A stretch of DNA of 7,149 bases from Ktedonobacterales bacterium. Lineage in GTDB: Bacteria > Chloroflexota > Ktedonobacteria > Ktedonobacterales > JACDGC01. Positions 1 to 5,433 of this stretch are shown one piece after another. How positions within the stretch are numbered: position 1 is the first letter of the stretch; each line of letters begins with the position of its first letter. Under the pieces are notes generated by a model that did not search any database, was not told where the DNA came from, and saw nothing but the letters and a program-made list of their open reading frames with translations. Where the stretch lies: positions 1 through 7,149 of the forward strand of contig JACDGC010000046.1 of assembly GCA_013815535.1 (NCBI GenBank). The letters are read 5' to 3'. A program made the position numbers and the translations under genes.

Positions 1-15
1 CCGCCCTGGACCCGC

Positions 16-37
16 CCAAGGGAGCGCGCCCCCTTGG
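16..37. repeat. Short inverted repeat, 7-bp arms
   Basis: The arms CCAAGGG (16-22) and CCCTTGG (31-37) are perfectly complementary around a GC-rich 8-base loop. It lies 24 bases beyond the stop codon of the minus-strand gene ending at 62, where a transcription-stopping hairpin could sit. No T tract follows on either strand, so it is a weak terminator candidate at best. Confidence 0.35.
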
Positions 38-61
38 AACCCCTCCTCACGCCGCCGAGCG

Positions 62-430
62 TTACCGCGCTGCGTGAGCCAGAGCATCCCGCCGCAGGAG
101 CACAACCCAGACCAGTGCCTCAGCCAATTCGCCGATATGCCGCCCCATCGTGCGCCGGGAAAGCTGGAAATGGGCGGCAATCTGCTCCAACGTTTGCCCC
201 TGCTGATACCGCAGCCGCAAGTAATCCCGAAACCGGAGGAAATCGTGCACGAGGCCTGCTTGCCCATGACCTACCGAACGGGCTACCACCGTTTCAACCA
301 TCGCTAACGCTTCTTGCGCGGCAAGCACCTGGCACTGGGCGAAAGAGATGTGGGAACTGGGCAAGATGAGCGCTGGCTCATCAGGAGACGAAGAAGCCAA
401 CACGCCACAACGAGACATGGAGGAAGCCAT
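62..430 (-). CDS. Small helix-turn-helix protein, function unknown
   Basis: This is a 122-residue protein I cannot assign to a named family. Residues about 78-104 read as a helix-turn-helix: GQTLEQIAAHFQLSRRTMGR has the pattern of a first helix, a turn and a recognition helix (SRRTMGRHIGEL), as in sigma-region-4-like or response-regulator-like DNA-binding domains. The preceding stretch (FLRFRDYLRLRYQQ) is basic and probably helical. The N-terminal 30 residues are low in complexity. The open frame continues upstream to 619, but I chose the ATG at 430. It has an AAGGAA ribosome site 10 bases upstream, and the extra upstream residues would be translated from a terminator-like hairpin. A DNA-binding role is inferred from the helix-turn-helix alone. 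The protein has no sensor or enzymatic domain and may be a degraded or accessory regulator. Confidence 0.55.
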   Translation of the reverse strand: MASSMSRCGVLASSSPDEPALILPSSHISFAQCQVLAAQEALAMVETVVARSVGHGQAGLVHDFLRFRDYLRLRYQQGQTLEQIAAHFQLSRRTMGRHIGELAEALVWVVLLRRDALAHAAR

Positions 431-447
431 GAAACACCGTTTCCTTG

Positions 448-476
448 TTGCAGGAACGGCCAAGAGCAGGTATACT
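448..476 (+). promoter_or_regulatory. Sigma-70-like promoter facing away from the helix-turn-helix gene
   Basis: TTGCAG (448-453) and TATACT (471-476) are separated by exactly 17 bases and match the -35 and -10 consensus well. Transcription would start near 483, about 8 bases before a strong hairpin. No protein gene follows on this strand until 934. Confidence 0.5.
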
Positions 477-482
477 ACTCTC

Positions 483-540
483 AGCGAGACAAAGCGCCCC
501 TCAACGTAACTGCCAAGTTCGTAGTTGAGAGGCGCTTTTC
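483..540 (+). ncRNA. Candidate very short RNA ending in a terminator hairpin
   Basis: A predicted start near 483 is followed at once by a 15-bp stem with one mismatch: arms AAAGCGCCCCTCAAC (491-505) and GTTGAGAGGCGCTTT (524-538). A small nested stem (AACT 508-511 with AGTT 516-519) lies inside the loop. A TTTT run at 536-539 overlaps the 3' arm, so the hairpin looks like an intrinsic terminator for plus-strand transcription. Promoter and hairpin together predict an RNA of roughly 58 bases that is almost all stem-loop. The hairpin could instead simply block transcription between divergent units, or on the minus strand act in the leader of the gene starting at 430. No known RNA family is recognised. 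Confidence 0.35.
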
Positions 541-794
541 CGTTTGCTCTTTTGCTGAGTTGGTTTCGCTGCCTCTGCCATGAATCCGTGCTCGTCTCAG
601 AGCCTATCTTGTTTCCCACAGTGCCTGGGCTCCACGGTCCCTGCCACCGACGCTGTATTCTTGAAGTGACTGTCGATGCGTTCTAATCCGCTTCGTTCCT
701 CTACCCCGTCTGCCGGGTTGGAGATTCATGGACTTAAGTCTTATTCAATTGTTGCATCCCGGTGATTTTCATCTCTCCCCGGTAATTCTGAGTA
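541..794. other. Non-coding stretch with no assignable gene
   Basis: No convincing gene or RNA is seen here. Short open frames exist: a 29-codon plus-strand frame from the ATG at 676, and a minus-strand frame of about 40 codons without a start. They lack good ribosome sites and recognisable domains. GC content falls sharply after about 720, towards the AT-rich promoter region of the next gene. Confidence 0.5.
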
Positions 795-854
795 TATCAC
801 CTAATTCCGAATTGTCAATAGTATCTCTAAGTACATTAGAGATATCCTAGGATA
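795..854. promoter_or_regulatory. Operator-like palindromes upstream of the 62-residue DNA-binding protein
   Basis: There are two adjoining palindromes. The arms TATCTCTAA (822-830) and TTAGAGATA (836-844) are a perfect 9-bp inverted repeat with a 5-base spacer. TATCCTAGGATA (843-854) is a perfect 12-bp palindrome sharing two bases with it. Both are built from a TATC-CTA half-site, and a further related half-site, TATCACCTAA, occurs at 795-804. They end six bases before the -35 box of the gene at 934. This is the layout of binding sites for a dimeric regulator, possibly the product of that gene. The binding protein is inferred, not shown. Confidence 0.5.
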
Positions 855-860
855 GTTTTA

Positions 861-890
861 TTTACATTTGGTACTGGGAGATGGTAGAAT
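861..890 (+). promoter_or_regulatory. Promoter of the 62-residue DNA-binding protein gene
   Basis: TTTACA (861-866) and TAGAAT (885-890) are close matches to the sigma-70 -35 and -10 boxes with an 18-base spacer. The start of transcription would fall near 897, giving a leader of about 37 bases before the ATG at 934. Confidence 0.55.
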
Positions 891-933
891 AAAGTAAAGA
901 ACTTGGGGAATACTTAGGAAGCGAGGTTTTATT

Positions 934-1122
934 ATGCCCGAACGAGATGGTTACTTGACCCTAGAAGAGGTACGGCAAGAGTTAAAGGCCACTGAAGAAC
1001 AAGTGAGAGCATTGATTGCCTTGCTTGGAATACAGCCACATTTCTTTCCCGATGATGGCCGCCGCCGTTTCTACAAGATAACAGACGTAGATCGCATGAA
1101 AGAAGCGATAGGGCGAAAATAG
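934..1122 (+). CDS. Small MerR/excisionase-like DNA-binding protein
   Basis: This is a complete 62-residue protein. It opens with YLTLEEVRQEL, the first helix of a winged helix-turn-helix of the MerR or excisionase (HTH_17) kind. A second helix (EEQVRALIALLGI) follows, then a wing-like FFPDDGRRRFYKITDVDRMK. The ending, an aromatic-Lys-Ile-x-Asp-Val pattern followed by a basic helix, is typical of these domains. There is no effector-binding or dimerisation extension, so it resembles a stand-alone excisionase or a minimal repressor. The ATG has a GAGG ribosome site seven bases upstream, a promoter at 861-890, and operator-like palindromes just beyond that suggest autoregulation. Its coding DNA is clearly more AT-rich than the genes at the right end, which may mean acquisition by transfer. 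No integrase or phage gene is visible nearby, so a recombination role is unsupported. Confidence 0.72.
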   Translation: MPERDGYLTLEEVRQELKATEEQVRALIALLGIQPHFFPDDGRRRFYKITDVDRMKEAIGRK

Positions 1123-1176
1123 TCGGGTATCCGGAATTTCGGGTTGATCTCTTGCTTGTACATCGAAAGCTTAAAA

Positions 1177-1234
1177 TCGGACCATCAGGTTGAAGTTGTG
1201 ATAAGATCGTGGGCTGATCAACCTGATGGTCCGA
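1177..1234. repeat. Perfect 17-bp inverted repeat with 24-base loop
   Basis: The arms TCGGACCATCAGGTTGA (1177-1193) and TCAACCTGATGGTCCGA (1218-1234) match without error. The element begins 55 bases after the stop codon at 1122. No T tract follows, so it is not a classical intrinsic terminator. GGTTGATC at 1142-1149 can also pair with GATCAACC at 1216-1223, which overlaps the right arm, so two exclusive RNA foldings are possible. It may be an mRNA-end hairpin, a recombination site or the remnant of a small mobile element. Confidence 0.6.
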
Positions 1235-1357
1235 ATACCTCAATAATAAAACCCCTGATCTGCCCATGCAGCGAGGTGCCGCAGGGAGGACCAGGGGGAT
1301 ACCCATCATCGGGAACTCAGCGTGATGGGATGTCGGGTGAACGGGTAGGCAGTACCT

Positions 1358-1386
1358 GTTTCCCTGAGGCCAGTGCCTCAGGAAAC
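1358..1386. terminator. Stem-loop just after the exported-protein gene
   Basis: GTTTCCCTGAGG (1358-1369) pairs with CCTCAGGAAAC (1376-1386), leaving one bulged base and a 6-base loop. It starts six bases beyond the minus-strand stop codon at 1393. The position suits a transcript-ending or 3'-protecting hairpin, but the minus-strand sequence after it has no T run. Confidence 0.4.
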
Positions 1387-1392
1387 TGCACC

Positions 1393-1743
1393 TCAGGAAT
1401 AGGTGATAGTCACCGTTGTTGGTGCAGAAAATACGACGCCTGTTCCAGGTTGAGTTATAACGTACACACCAGAACCTGGAGGAGCTACTGTTACCGTTAT
1501 ACTGTGATTGCTGGAGTCGTATGCGTCACCAACGGTATGGACGTTGTCGAGAGTGGCTGAGTTGCCACTAGCGGGTAAGCAGATTGGCTTAAAGCCATAG
1601 AACGTGACAAAGACAGTTTGGCAGACCGGCGCGGCATGAACGGGGGTGGCCGGAGCCAACAGAGCCCCCCCAAGGGTGAGAGCCAGAGCCAGGGCCAGGG
1701 GAACAAGACCCCAGCGGAGAAGGGTGTGGGTAGCTTGGCGCAT
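1393..1743 (-). CDS. Small exported protein of unknown function
   Basis: This is a complete 116-residue protein. Residues 1-38 form a clear Sec signal peptide: a basic start with R2 and R10, a long hydrophobic core (LVPLALALALTLGGALLA), and a probable signal peptidase I site after VHA or VHAA. The mature part is about 78 residues, with two cysteines (C41 and C55) that could form a disulfide. Its C-terminal half is rich in alternating Val, Thr, Ile and Gly (ITVTVAPPGSGVYVI, TTVTITYS), suggesting a small beta-sandwich. There is no lipobox and no anchor, so it is probably released or cell-wall associated. The ATG is supported by AAGGAGG six bases upstream. An extended -10 element lies about 280 bases upstream, implying a long leader. 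I recognise no family and assign no function. Confidence 0.72.
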   Translation of the reverse strand: MRQATHTLLRWGLVPLALALALTLGGALLAPATPVHAAPVCQTVFVTFYGFKPICLPASGNSATLDNVHTVGDAYDSSNHSITVTVAPPGSGVYVITQPGTGVVFSAPTTVTITYS

Positions 1744-1950
1744 GGGAATCCTCCTTGCAGCGTGACACCAAGGGTGTGGCTGCTCTTACGAAACACAACG
1801 CGGTTGTACTACAGCCCCGCATCACGAAGTTAGTATCGGCAGCCGGACCAGGAGAGAGGATGCTCTCCCCAAAAGTTCGCGGCGTTTGGGAGGAAGAGTG
1901 TCAGCAAGAGGAGGAGGACGCATACACGTAGAGCAACCTCCCTGTCTGAG

Positions 1951-1967
1951 CAGCCCCAAGGGGGCTG
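1951..1967. repeat. GC-rich hairpin in the leader of the exported-protein gene
   Basis: CAGCCCC (1951-1957) and GGGGCTG (1961-1967) form a perfect 7-bp stem with a 3-base loop. It falls within the predicted minus-strand leader between about 2019 and 1744. No riboswitch family is recognised in that leader, and the minus-strand sequence after the hairpin has no T tract. Confidence 0.4.
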
Positions 1968-2025
1968 GGCTATCATCCTGTGCCAGTACCAAGCTCAACG
2001 AGCGGTGCCCGTAGATACATGTTGG

Positions 2026-2031
2026 ATTATA
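2026..2031 (-). promoter_or_regulatory. Extended -10 promoter element for the exported-protein gene
   Basis: On the minus strand the consensus box TATAAT occupies 2031-2026. It is preceded by TGC, giving the extended form TGnTATAAT. The -35 region about 17 bases upstream is poor, as is common for extended -10 promoters. Transcription would begin near 2019, about 275 bases before the ATG at 1743. Confidence 0.5.
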
Positions 2032-2212
2032 GCAGCGCGATGCGATCTTTACCACCTCATCTCATCATCGTTTTTTTTGTATGATAACAACGTGTAAAAA
2101 TGAACCCAATGTCGCGATTTAAAAATCCGCATGTACAAAAGGCCGATCAACCCCAAAATCCCGAAACCCAAATAGTCTACCCCTATTTTTACCCCCACGC
2201 CTATGCATAACT
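2032..2212. other. AT-rich non-coding stretch
   Basis: No gene is seen. The stretch holds a run of eight T (2071-2078), AT-rich sequence, and a small inverted repeat, AAATAG with CTATTT, around 2170-2188. Its composition contrasts with the GC-rich sequence further right. It also lies on the side where the missing 3' half of the RNase P RNA should have been. Confidence 0.4.
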
Positions 2213-2280
2213 ATGCAAGCACAGACACAAGAAATAGGCAAACCCCCGAAAAATCGGGGGGTTTTTGCTGTGCTATGCAT
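2213..2280. terminator. Intrinsic terminator hairpin with a long outer stem
   Basis: The core stem CCCCCGA (2243-2249) pairs with TCGGGGG (2254-2260) around an AAAA loop. TTTTT (2262-2266) follows on the plus strand, a textbook intrinsic terminator. On the minus strand the exit sequence is GTTTGCCTATTTC, a weaker T-rich tract. An outer stem adds ATGCA and AGCACAG (2213-2224) against CTGTGCT and TGCAT (2268-2280), with one extra base. The only nearby transcription that needs ending runs on the minus strand, from the RNase P RNA promoter, so it may serve as a bidirectional terminator for that truncated transcript. Confidence 0.7.
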
Positions 2281-2306
2281 GTTAATAGACACAGACGGAC
2301 GTTCAA

Positions 2307-2483
2307 GGGTTAGCTCTTACCGCACCATTTCGCCCTTACCATGTCACCATGGCGGTATGTTTCTGTGGCACTGTCCTTGGGGTCGCCCCCACTGGTCGTT
2401 AGCCAGCATCGTGCTCTGTGGAGCTCGGACTTTCCTCGGCAGCACCAAGGCTGACGCGGTTGCCTGATTGCGTTTGGCTCTGC
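2307..2483 (-). ncRNA. rnpB: RNase P RNA, class A, 5' half only (truncated)
   Basis: RNase P RNA is the catalytic RNA that trims the 5' leader from precursor tRNAs. The minus strand shows the class A hallmarks in order. A P3-like arm starts at GGCAACC. The P4 block GAGGAAAGUCCGAGCUCC is at 2437-2420. A P8-type stem follows (CUGG with CCAG), then P9 with a GCGA tetraloop (2390-2379). The conserved ACAGUGCCACAGAAACAUACC (21-base block at about 2374) comes next, and finally GGUAAGGGCGAAAUGGUGCG and GGUAAGAGC (2340-2313), that is P11 and the strand entering P12. The likeness ends near 2307. The second half is absent from both strands of the window: P12 return strand, the region that binds the tRNA CCA end, the 3' strand of P4, and the ACAGAACCCGG segment that closes P2 and P1. 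As it stands this RNA could not fold its catalytic core. It is a truncated copy, a split gene or an assembly break; the family identity itself is close to certain. Confidence 0.88.
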
Positions 2484-2489
2484 ACCGCT

Positions 2490-2518
2490 ATCGTATCATC
2501 CCCTTTGCGATCTGTCAA
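2490..2518 (-). promoter_or_regulatory. Promoter of the RNase P RNA
   Basis: On the minus strand a perfect TTGACA (2518-2513) and TACGAT (2495-2490) are separated by 17 bases. Transcription would start near 2483, right where the P1/P2 5' strand of RNase P RNA is expected. A strong sigma-70 promoter fits an abundant housekeeping RNA and shows that the 5' end of the locus is intact. Confidence 0.72.
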
Positions 2519-2607
2519 ATGATGCAAAGTGATCAAGTAGCCAGTAATGGTTGCTCTACTTTCGCATGTGCCTTGGCACTCGTCAAAAAAGCAAGTTGGT
2601 CTGAATA

Positions 2608-3198
<591 letters not shown>

Positions 3199-3372
3199 GA
3201 CGGTGTTCCTCCAAGTGCTGGTGAATCTGTATGGGAAACATTCTGACCTAGCACACAAAATGCGGCAAAGGGGACTTTGGCTCGGCGTGTGTGAGGACTT
3301 CACACGCATCGCAACGGGCCATGCTCGCGCGCACTTCTGGGTCTTTTGTTCGCGTTCTCGTCAAGATAACTG

Positions 3373-3378
3373 TATACT
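3373..3378 (+). promoter_or_regulatory. -10 element for the VOC gene
   Basis: TATACT at 3373-3378 lies about 40 bases before the start codon. The best -35 candidate, TTCGCG at 3349-3354 with an 18-base spacer, is weak. Transcription would start near 3385. Confidence 0.4.
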
Positions 3379-3416
3379 GATGATGGTGGAAACGAGCATG
3401 AAGAGGAGAGCAATCA

Positions 3417-3809
3417 ATGGAAATGAAACTGGAACTGGTGCCGATTCCCGTGGCGGATGTGGAGCGCGCGAAAGCTTTTTACGCAGAAATGGTGGGGTTT
3501 CATGTCGACCACGATGTGCAGCCTGGCAATGGCATGCGCATCGTGCAACTCACCCCGCCTGGGTCGGCGTGCTCGATTGTCATCGGCACTGGCATGGGCG
3601 ATCTTTCCCAGCCGGGCACCGTCAAGAATTTGCATCTCGTCGTTGCGGATATCAACGAGGCACGCTCAGCCCTGGCTGAACAAGGCGTGACGATGAGCCA
3701 GGTGGATGACATGGGAGGCGTAAAATATGCCTACTTCAGCGATCCAGATGGCAACTCGTGGGCATTGCAAGAAATCCCCGCGCATATTTCCCTGCCCCAG
3801 GCCAATTAG
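3417..3809 (+). CDS. VOC family (glyoxalase/bleomycin resistance fold) protein
   Basis: This is a complete 130-residue single-domain protein of the vicinal oxygen chelate superfamily. It has two beta-alpha-beta-beta-beta modules: LELVPIPVADVERAKAFYAE (residues 5-24) opens the first, and NLHLVVADINEARSALAEQG (71-90) the second. The closing YFSDPDGNSWALQE (106-119) is the family's most conserved segment. By family precedent H73 and E119 are likely metal ligands. The first module lacks the usual histidine at the end of strand one (VPIPV), so the metal site of a monomer would be incomplete or completed at a dimer interface. The ATG at 3417 has GAGGAG 8 bases upstream. It stands alone, divergent from the reductase gene. 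Substrate is unknown; a specific glyoxalase or antibiotic-resistance role is not supported. Confidence 0.94.
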   Translation: MEMKLELVPIPVADVERAKAFYAEMVGFHVDHDVQPGNGMRIVQLTPPGSACSIVIGTGMGDLSQPGTVKNLHLVVADINEARSALAEQGVTMSQVDDMGGVKYAYFSDPDGNSWALQEIPAHISLPQAN

Positions 3810-3918
3810 CTGAACAGCTATTTGAAGATATTCGTTCGCTGTGTTTCTATTTCGGTGTGCTTCAGCGCATTCGCTTTGCGTGTCCGCCAGTTTTCGCGGG
3901 CGCAATCGTGCATCTGAC

Positions 3919-3942
3919 ACGGTGAGCCGCAGAGGGCACCGT
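3919..3942. repeat. Small inverted repeat between convergent genes
   Basis: ACGGTG (3919-3924) and CACCGT (3937-3942) are perfect 6-bp arms around a 12-base loop, at the stop codon of the minus-strand nucleotidyltransferase. No T tract follows, so it is only a weak terminator candidate. The remaining 110 bases between the two convergent genes show nothing else. Confidence 0.25.
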
Positions 3943-5288
3943 TAACTCAGTTTGCCGCGAAAGGCATCGCGGTCCTCGGGGCGGCGCTGCACGGTGTTGT
4001 CGGCCCAGTCGAGTTGCTGACGGACGGTGACGCGCTTACCATCTGGCACGTCTTCGCCGAGCAGGATGCTGGGGCCAACGAATGCATCGCGGCCGATGAC
4101 GATGCCGGGCATCAGCGAGGCATTGATGCCAACGCGGGTGCCCGAGCCGATGACCTGGCCCAGCTTATTGCGCCCGGTCGCGATGCGCTCGCCCTTCACC
4201 CGCATTTTGATGATGCCTTCGTCCAACCGCAGATTGCCGGTGACGGTGCCAGAGCCAAAGCTGACATTGCTGTCGATGACGGAATCCCCCACGTAGTTGG
4301 TGTGGAACCACACGTCATCGCCCAGCCACGAACGCGCGACCTCGGTGCTGTAGCCGATGATGCAGCGCGCCCCCGTCATGGAATCACGCACGAGCGCGTG
4401 GTTGCCCAGAATCGTCCCTGGCCCAATATACGCCGGACCGATGATGGCGGCACCAGGGAAGAGCCGCACGTTTTCCGCGACGATGACCTTGCCACGGATG
4501 CTGGCACCTTCGGCGATCTGTACGGTGGGGTGAATCACGGGTTCGCTGATGTCGCCCAGCAACACATCCATGATGTCGAGCATGTGCCAGGGATATTTGA
4601 GCGATGCGGTGGATTGCTGGTGCGGCAGCGCAAAGGTGGGGTGCGCGTGCATAAGGACCGTCAGGGCGCGTTCGTAGCGATCCCCAGGGTCGCCATCACT
4701 GGCAGCAGCGAGGGCCGCCAGCATGGCCCCCGCGTGGGGAATGACATGCGCCACCAGCGTCACCCACGCGCTCGGTTCATTGCCAGGCCCGGGCTTCTCG
4801 ATGATGCCGCGAATGGGGAACGGGCTGCTTTCGTCCTGGCCTGTGGTGGCGGGAATGAGGTAGCCCCCCGGAAAGTACGCCGTGGTCTGGCGCGCGGCGA
4901 TGAAGATGGCATCGGGTTGAGCGGTAGCCTGCACGAGGGCCGCGTGGTGAAAAACGGGTGCCAAGAGATCATGCGCCTGCGTCAGATAGACAGCGGCATC
5001 TGGCGCGACAGCGGTGAGCGCACGCGCGGCGGCATCACCCATCCCCAATGGTTCGGGTTGGTTGACGAAACGAATGGTCGCATTGAGCCCCAGCAAGGCA
5101 CATTCCGCGCGGATGTCGGCGTCGTTGCTGGCCCCCGTGACGATGACCATCTCGCGCAGCCCCGCGCCAGCCAGCAGGCGCAGGTGGCGCGCCAACAAGC
5201 TCTGGCCCATGAAGCGTTGCAACGATTTGTCGCCCAAGGGTCGCAGGCGCGAACTTTCGCCCCCCGCCAGAATGATCGCCGTCAGCAT
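3942..5288 (-). CDS. Bifunctional sugar-1-phosphate nucleotidyltransferase / acetyltransferase (GlmU-like)
   Basis: This is a complete 448-residue cytoplasmic enzyme of nucleotide-sugar synthesis. The N-terminal nucleotidyltransferase domain (about 1-240) starts with LAGGESSRLRP (residues 7-17), the nucleotide-binding loop, with K21 in the place of the usual Pro-Lys lysine. GMGDAAARAL (82-91) and GIIEKP (161-166) follow. YPWHMLD (232-238) is a motif between the domains. From about 250 to 425 there is a left-handed beta-helix of hexapeptide repeats (VIHPTVQIAEGASIRGKVIV onwards). The segment GNLRLDEGIIKMRVKGERIA with INASLMPGIVIG resembles the archaeal-type GlmU and sugar-phosphate nucleotidyltransferase enzymes, in which this domain acetylates a sugar amine. 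The metal-binding position is AHD rather than the usual GD, so activity of the first domain is less certain. Substrate sugar cannot be read from sequence. The ATG has GGGGAA 6 bases upstream. It is divergent from the acetyltransferase gene at 5434. Confidence 0.94.
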   Translation of the reverse strand: MLTAIILAGGESSRLRPLGDKSLQRFMGQSLLARHLRLLAGAGLREMVIVTGASNDADIRAECALLGLNATIRFVNQPEPLGMGDAAARALTAVAPDAAVYLTQAHDLLAPVFHHAALVQATAQPDAIFIAARQTTAYFPGGYLIPATTGQDESSPFPIRGIIEKPGPGNEPSAWVTLVAHVIPHAGAMLAALAAASDGDPGDRYERALTVLMHAHPTFALPHQQSTASLKYPWHMLDIMDVLLGDISEPVIHPTVQIAEGASIRGKVIVAENVRLFPGAAIIGPAYIGPGTILGNHALVRDSMTGARCIIGYSTEVARSWLGDDVWFHTNYVGDSVIDSNVSFGSGTVTGNLRLDEGIIKMRVKGERIATGRNKLGQVIGSGTRVGINASLMPGIVIGRDAFVGPSILLGEDVPDGKRVTVRQQLDWADNTVQRRPEDRDAFRGKLS

Positions 5289-5310
5289 CGCACGTTCCCC
5301 GTTTTTGCTT

Positions 5311-5337
5311 CATTATAGCCCACCATGCGTTATAATG
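5311..5337. promoter_or_regulatory. Symmetric divergent promoter
   Basis: CATTATA (5311-5317) and TATAATG (5331-5337) are perfect 7-bp inverted arms 13 bases apart. Each contains a consensus TATAAT -10 box, one for the minus-strand nucleotidyltransferase (5317-5312) and one for the plus-strand acetyltransferase (5331-5336). For the minus strand, TCGTCA at 5341-5336 is a fair -35 with an 18-base spacer. The plus-strand -35 is weak. The two promoters overlap, so only one polymerase could bind at a time. Confidence 0.55.
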
Positions 5338-5433
5338 ACGATTGCCAGATGCCACCGCGTGCTATGAGGCAACGCTGTGCCAGACACGGCAGCCGAGCAC
5401 AAAGGCGACCAACGCAATTTTAGGAGGCCCCCT

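Noticed and set aside
431..619. N-terminal extension of the helix-turn-helix gene to the upstream ATG at 619
   Set aside because: The added residues look random, would be translated through a terminator-like hairpin, and the ATG at 430 has a good ribosome site.
676..765. A 29-codon plus-strand frame beginning at an ATG
   Set aside because: It has a poor ribosome site, no promoter, no family resemblance, and a length expected by chance.
1144..1560. A plus-strand frame covering the 17-bp inverted repeat and part of the exported-protein gene
   Set aside because: It has no ATG with a ribosome site and no domain, and it overlaps a minus-strand gene with a clear signal peptide and ribosome site.
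2038..2078. Possible plus-strand terminator ending in eight T
   Set aside because: The only pairing before the T run is a 5-bp stem with a long loop, and there is no plus-strand gene upstream that needs a terminator.
2213..2467. An 84-codon plus-strand frame
   Set aside because: It runs antisense through the terminator and the RNase P RNA and has no protein-like features.
4014..5318. A 434-codon open frame on the plus strand opposite the nucleotidyltransferase
   Set aside because: It has antisense-like composition and no motifs, and the minus-strand frame has clear catalytic and hexapeptide-repeat signatures.
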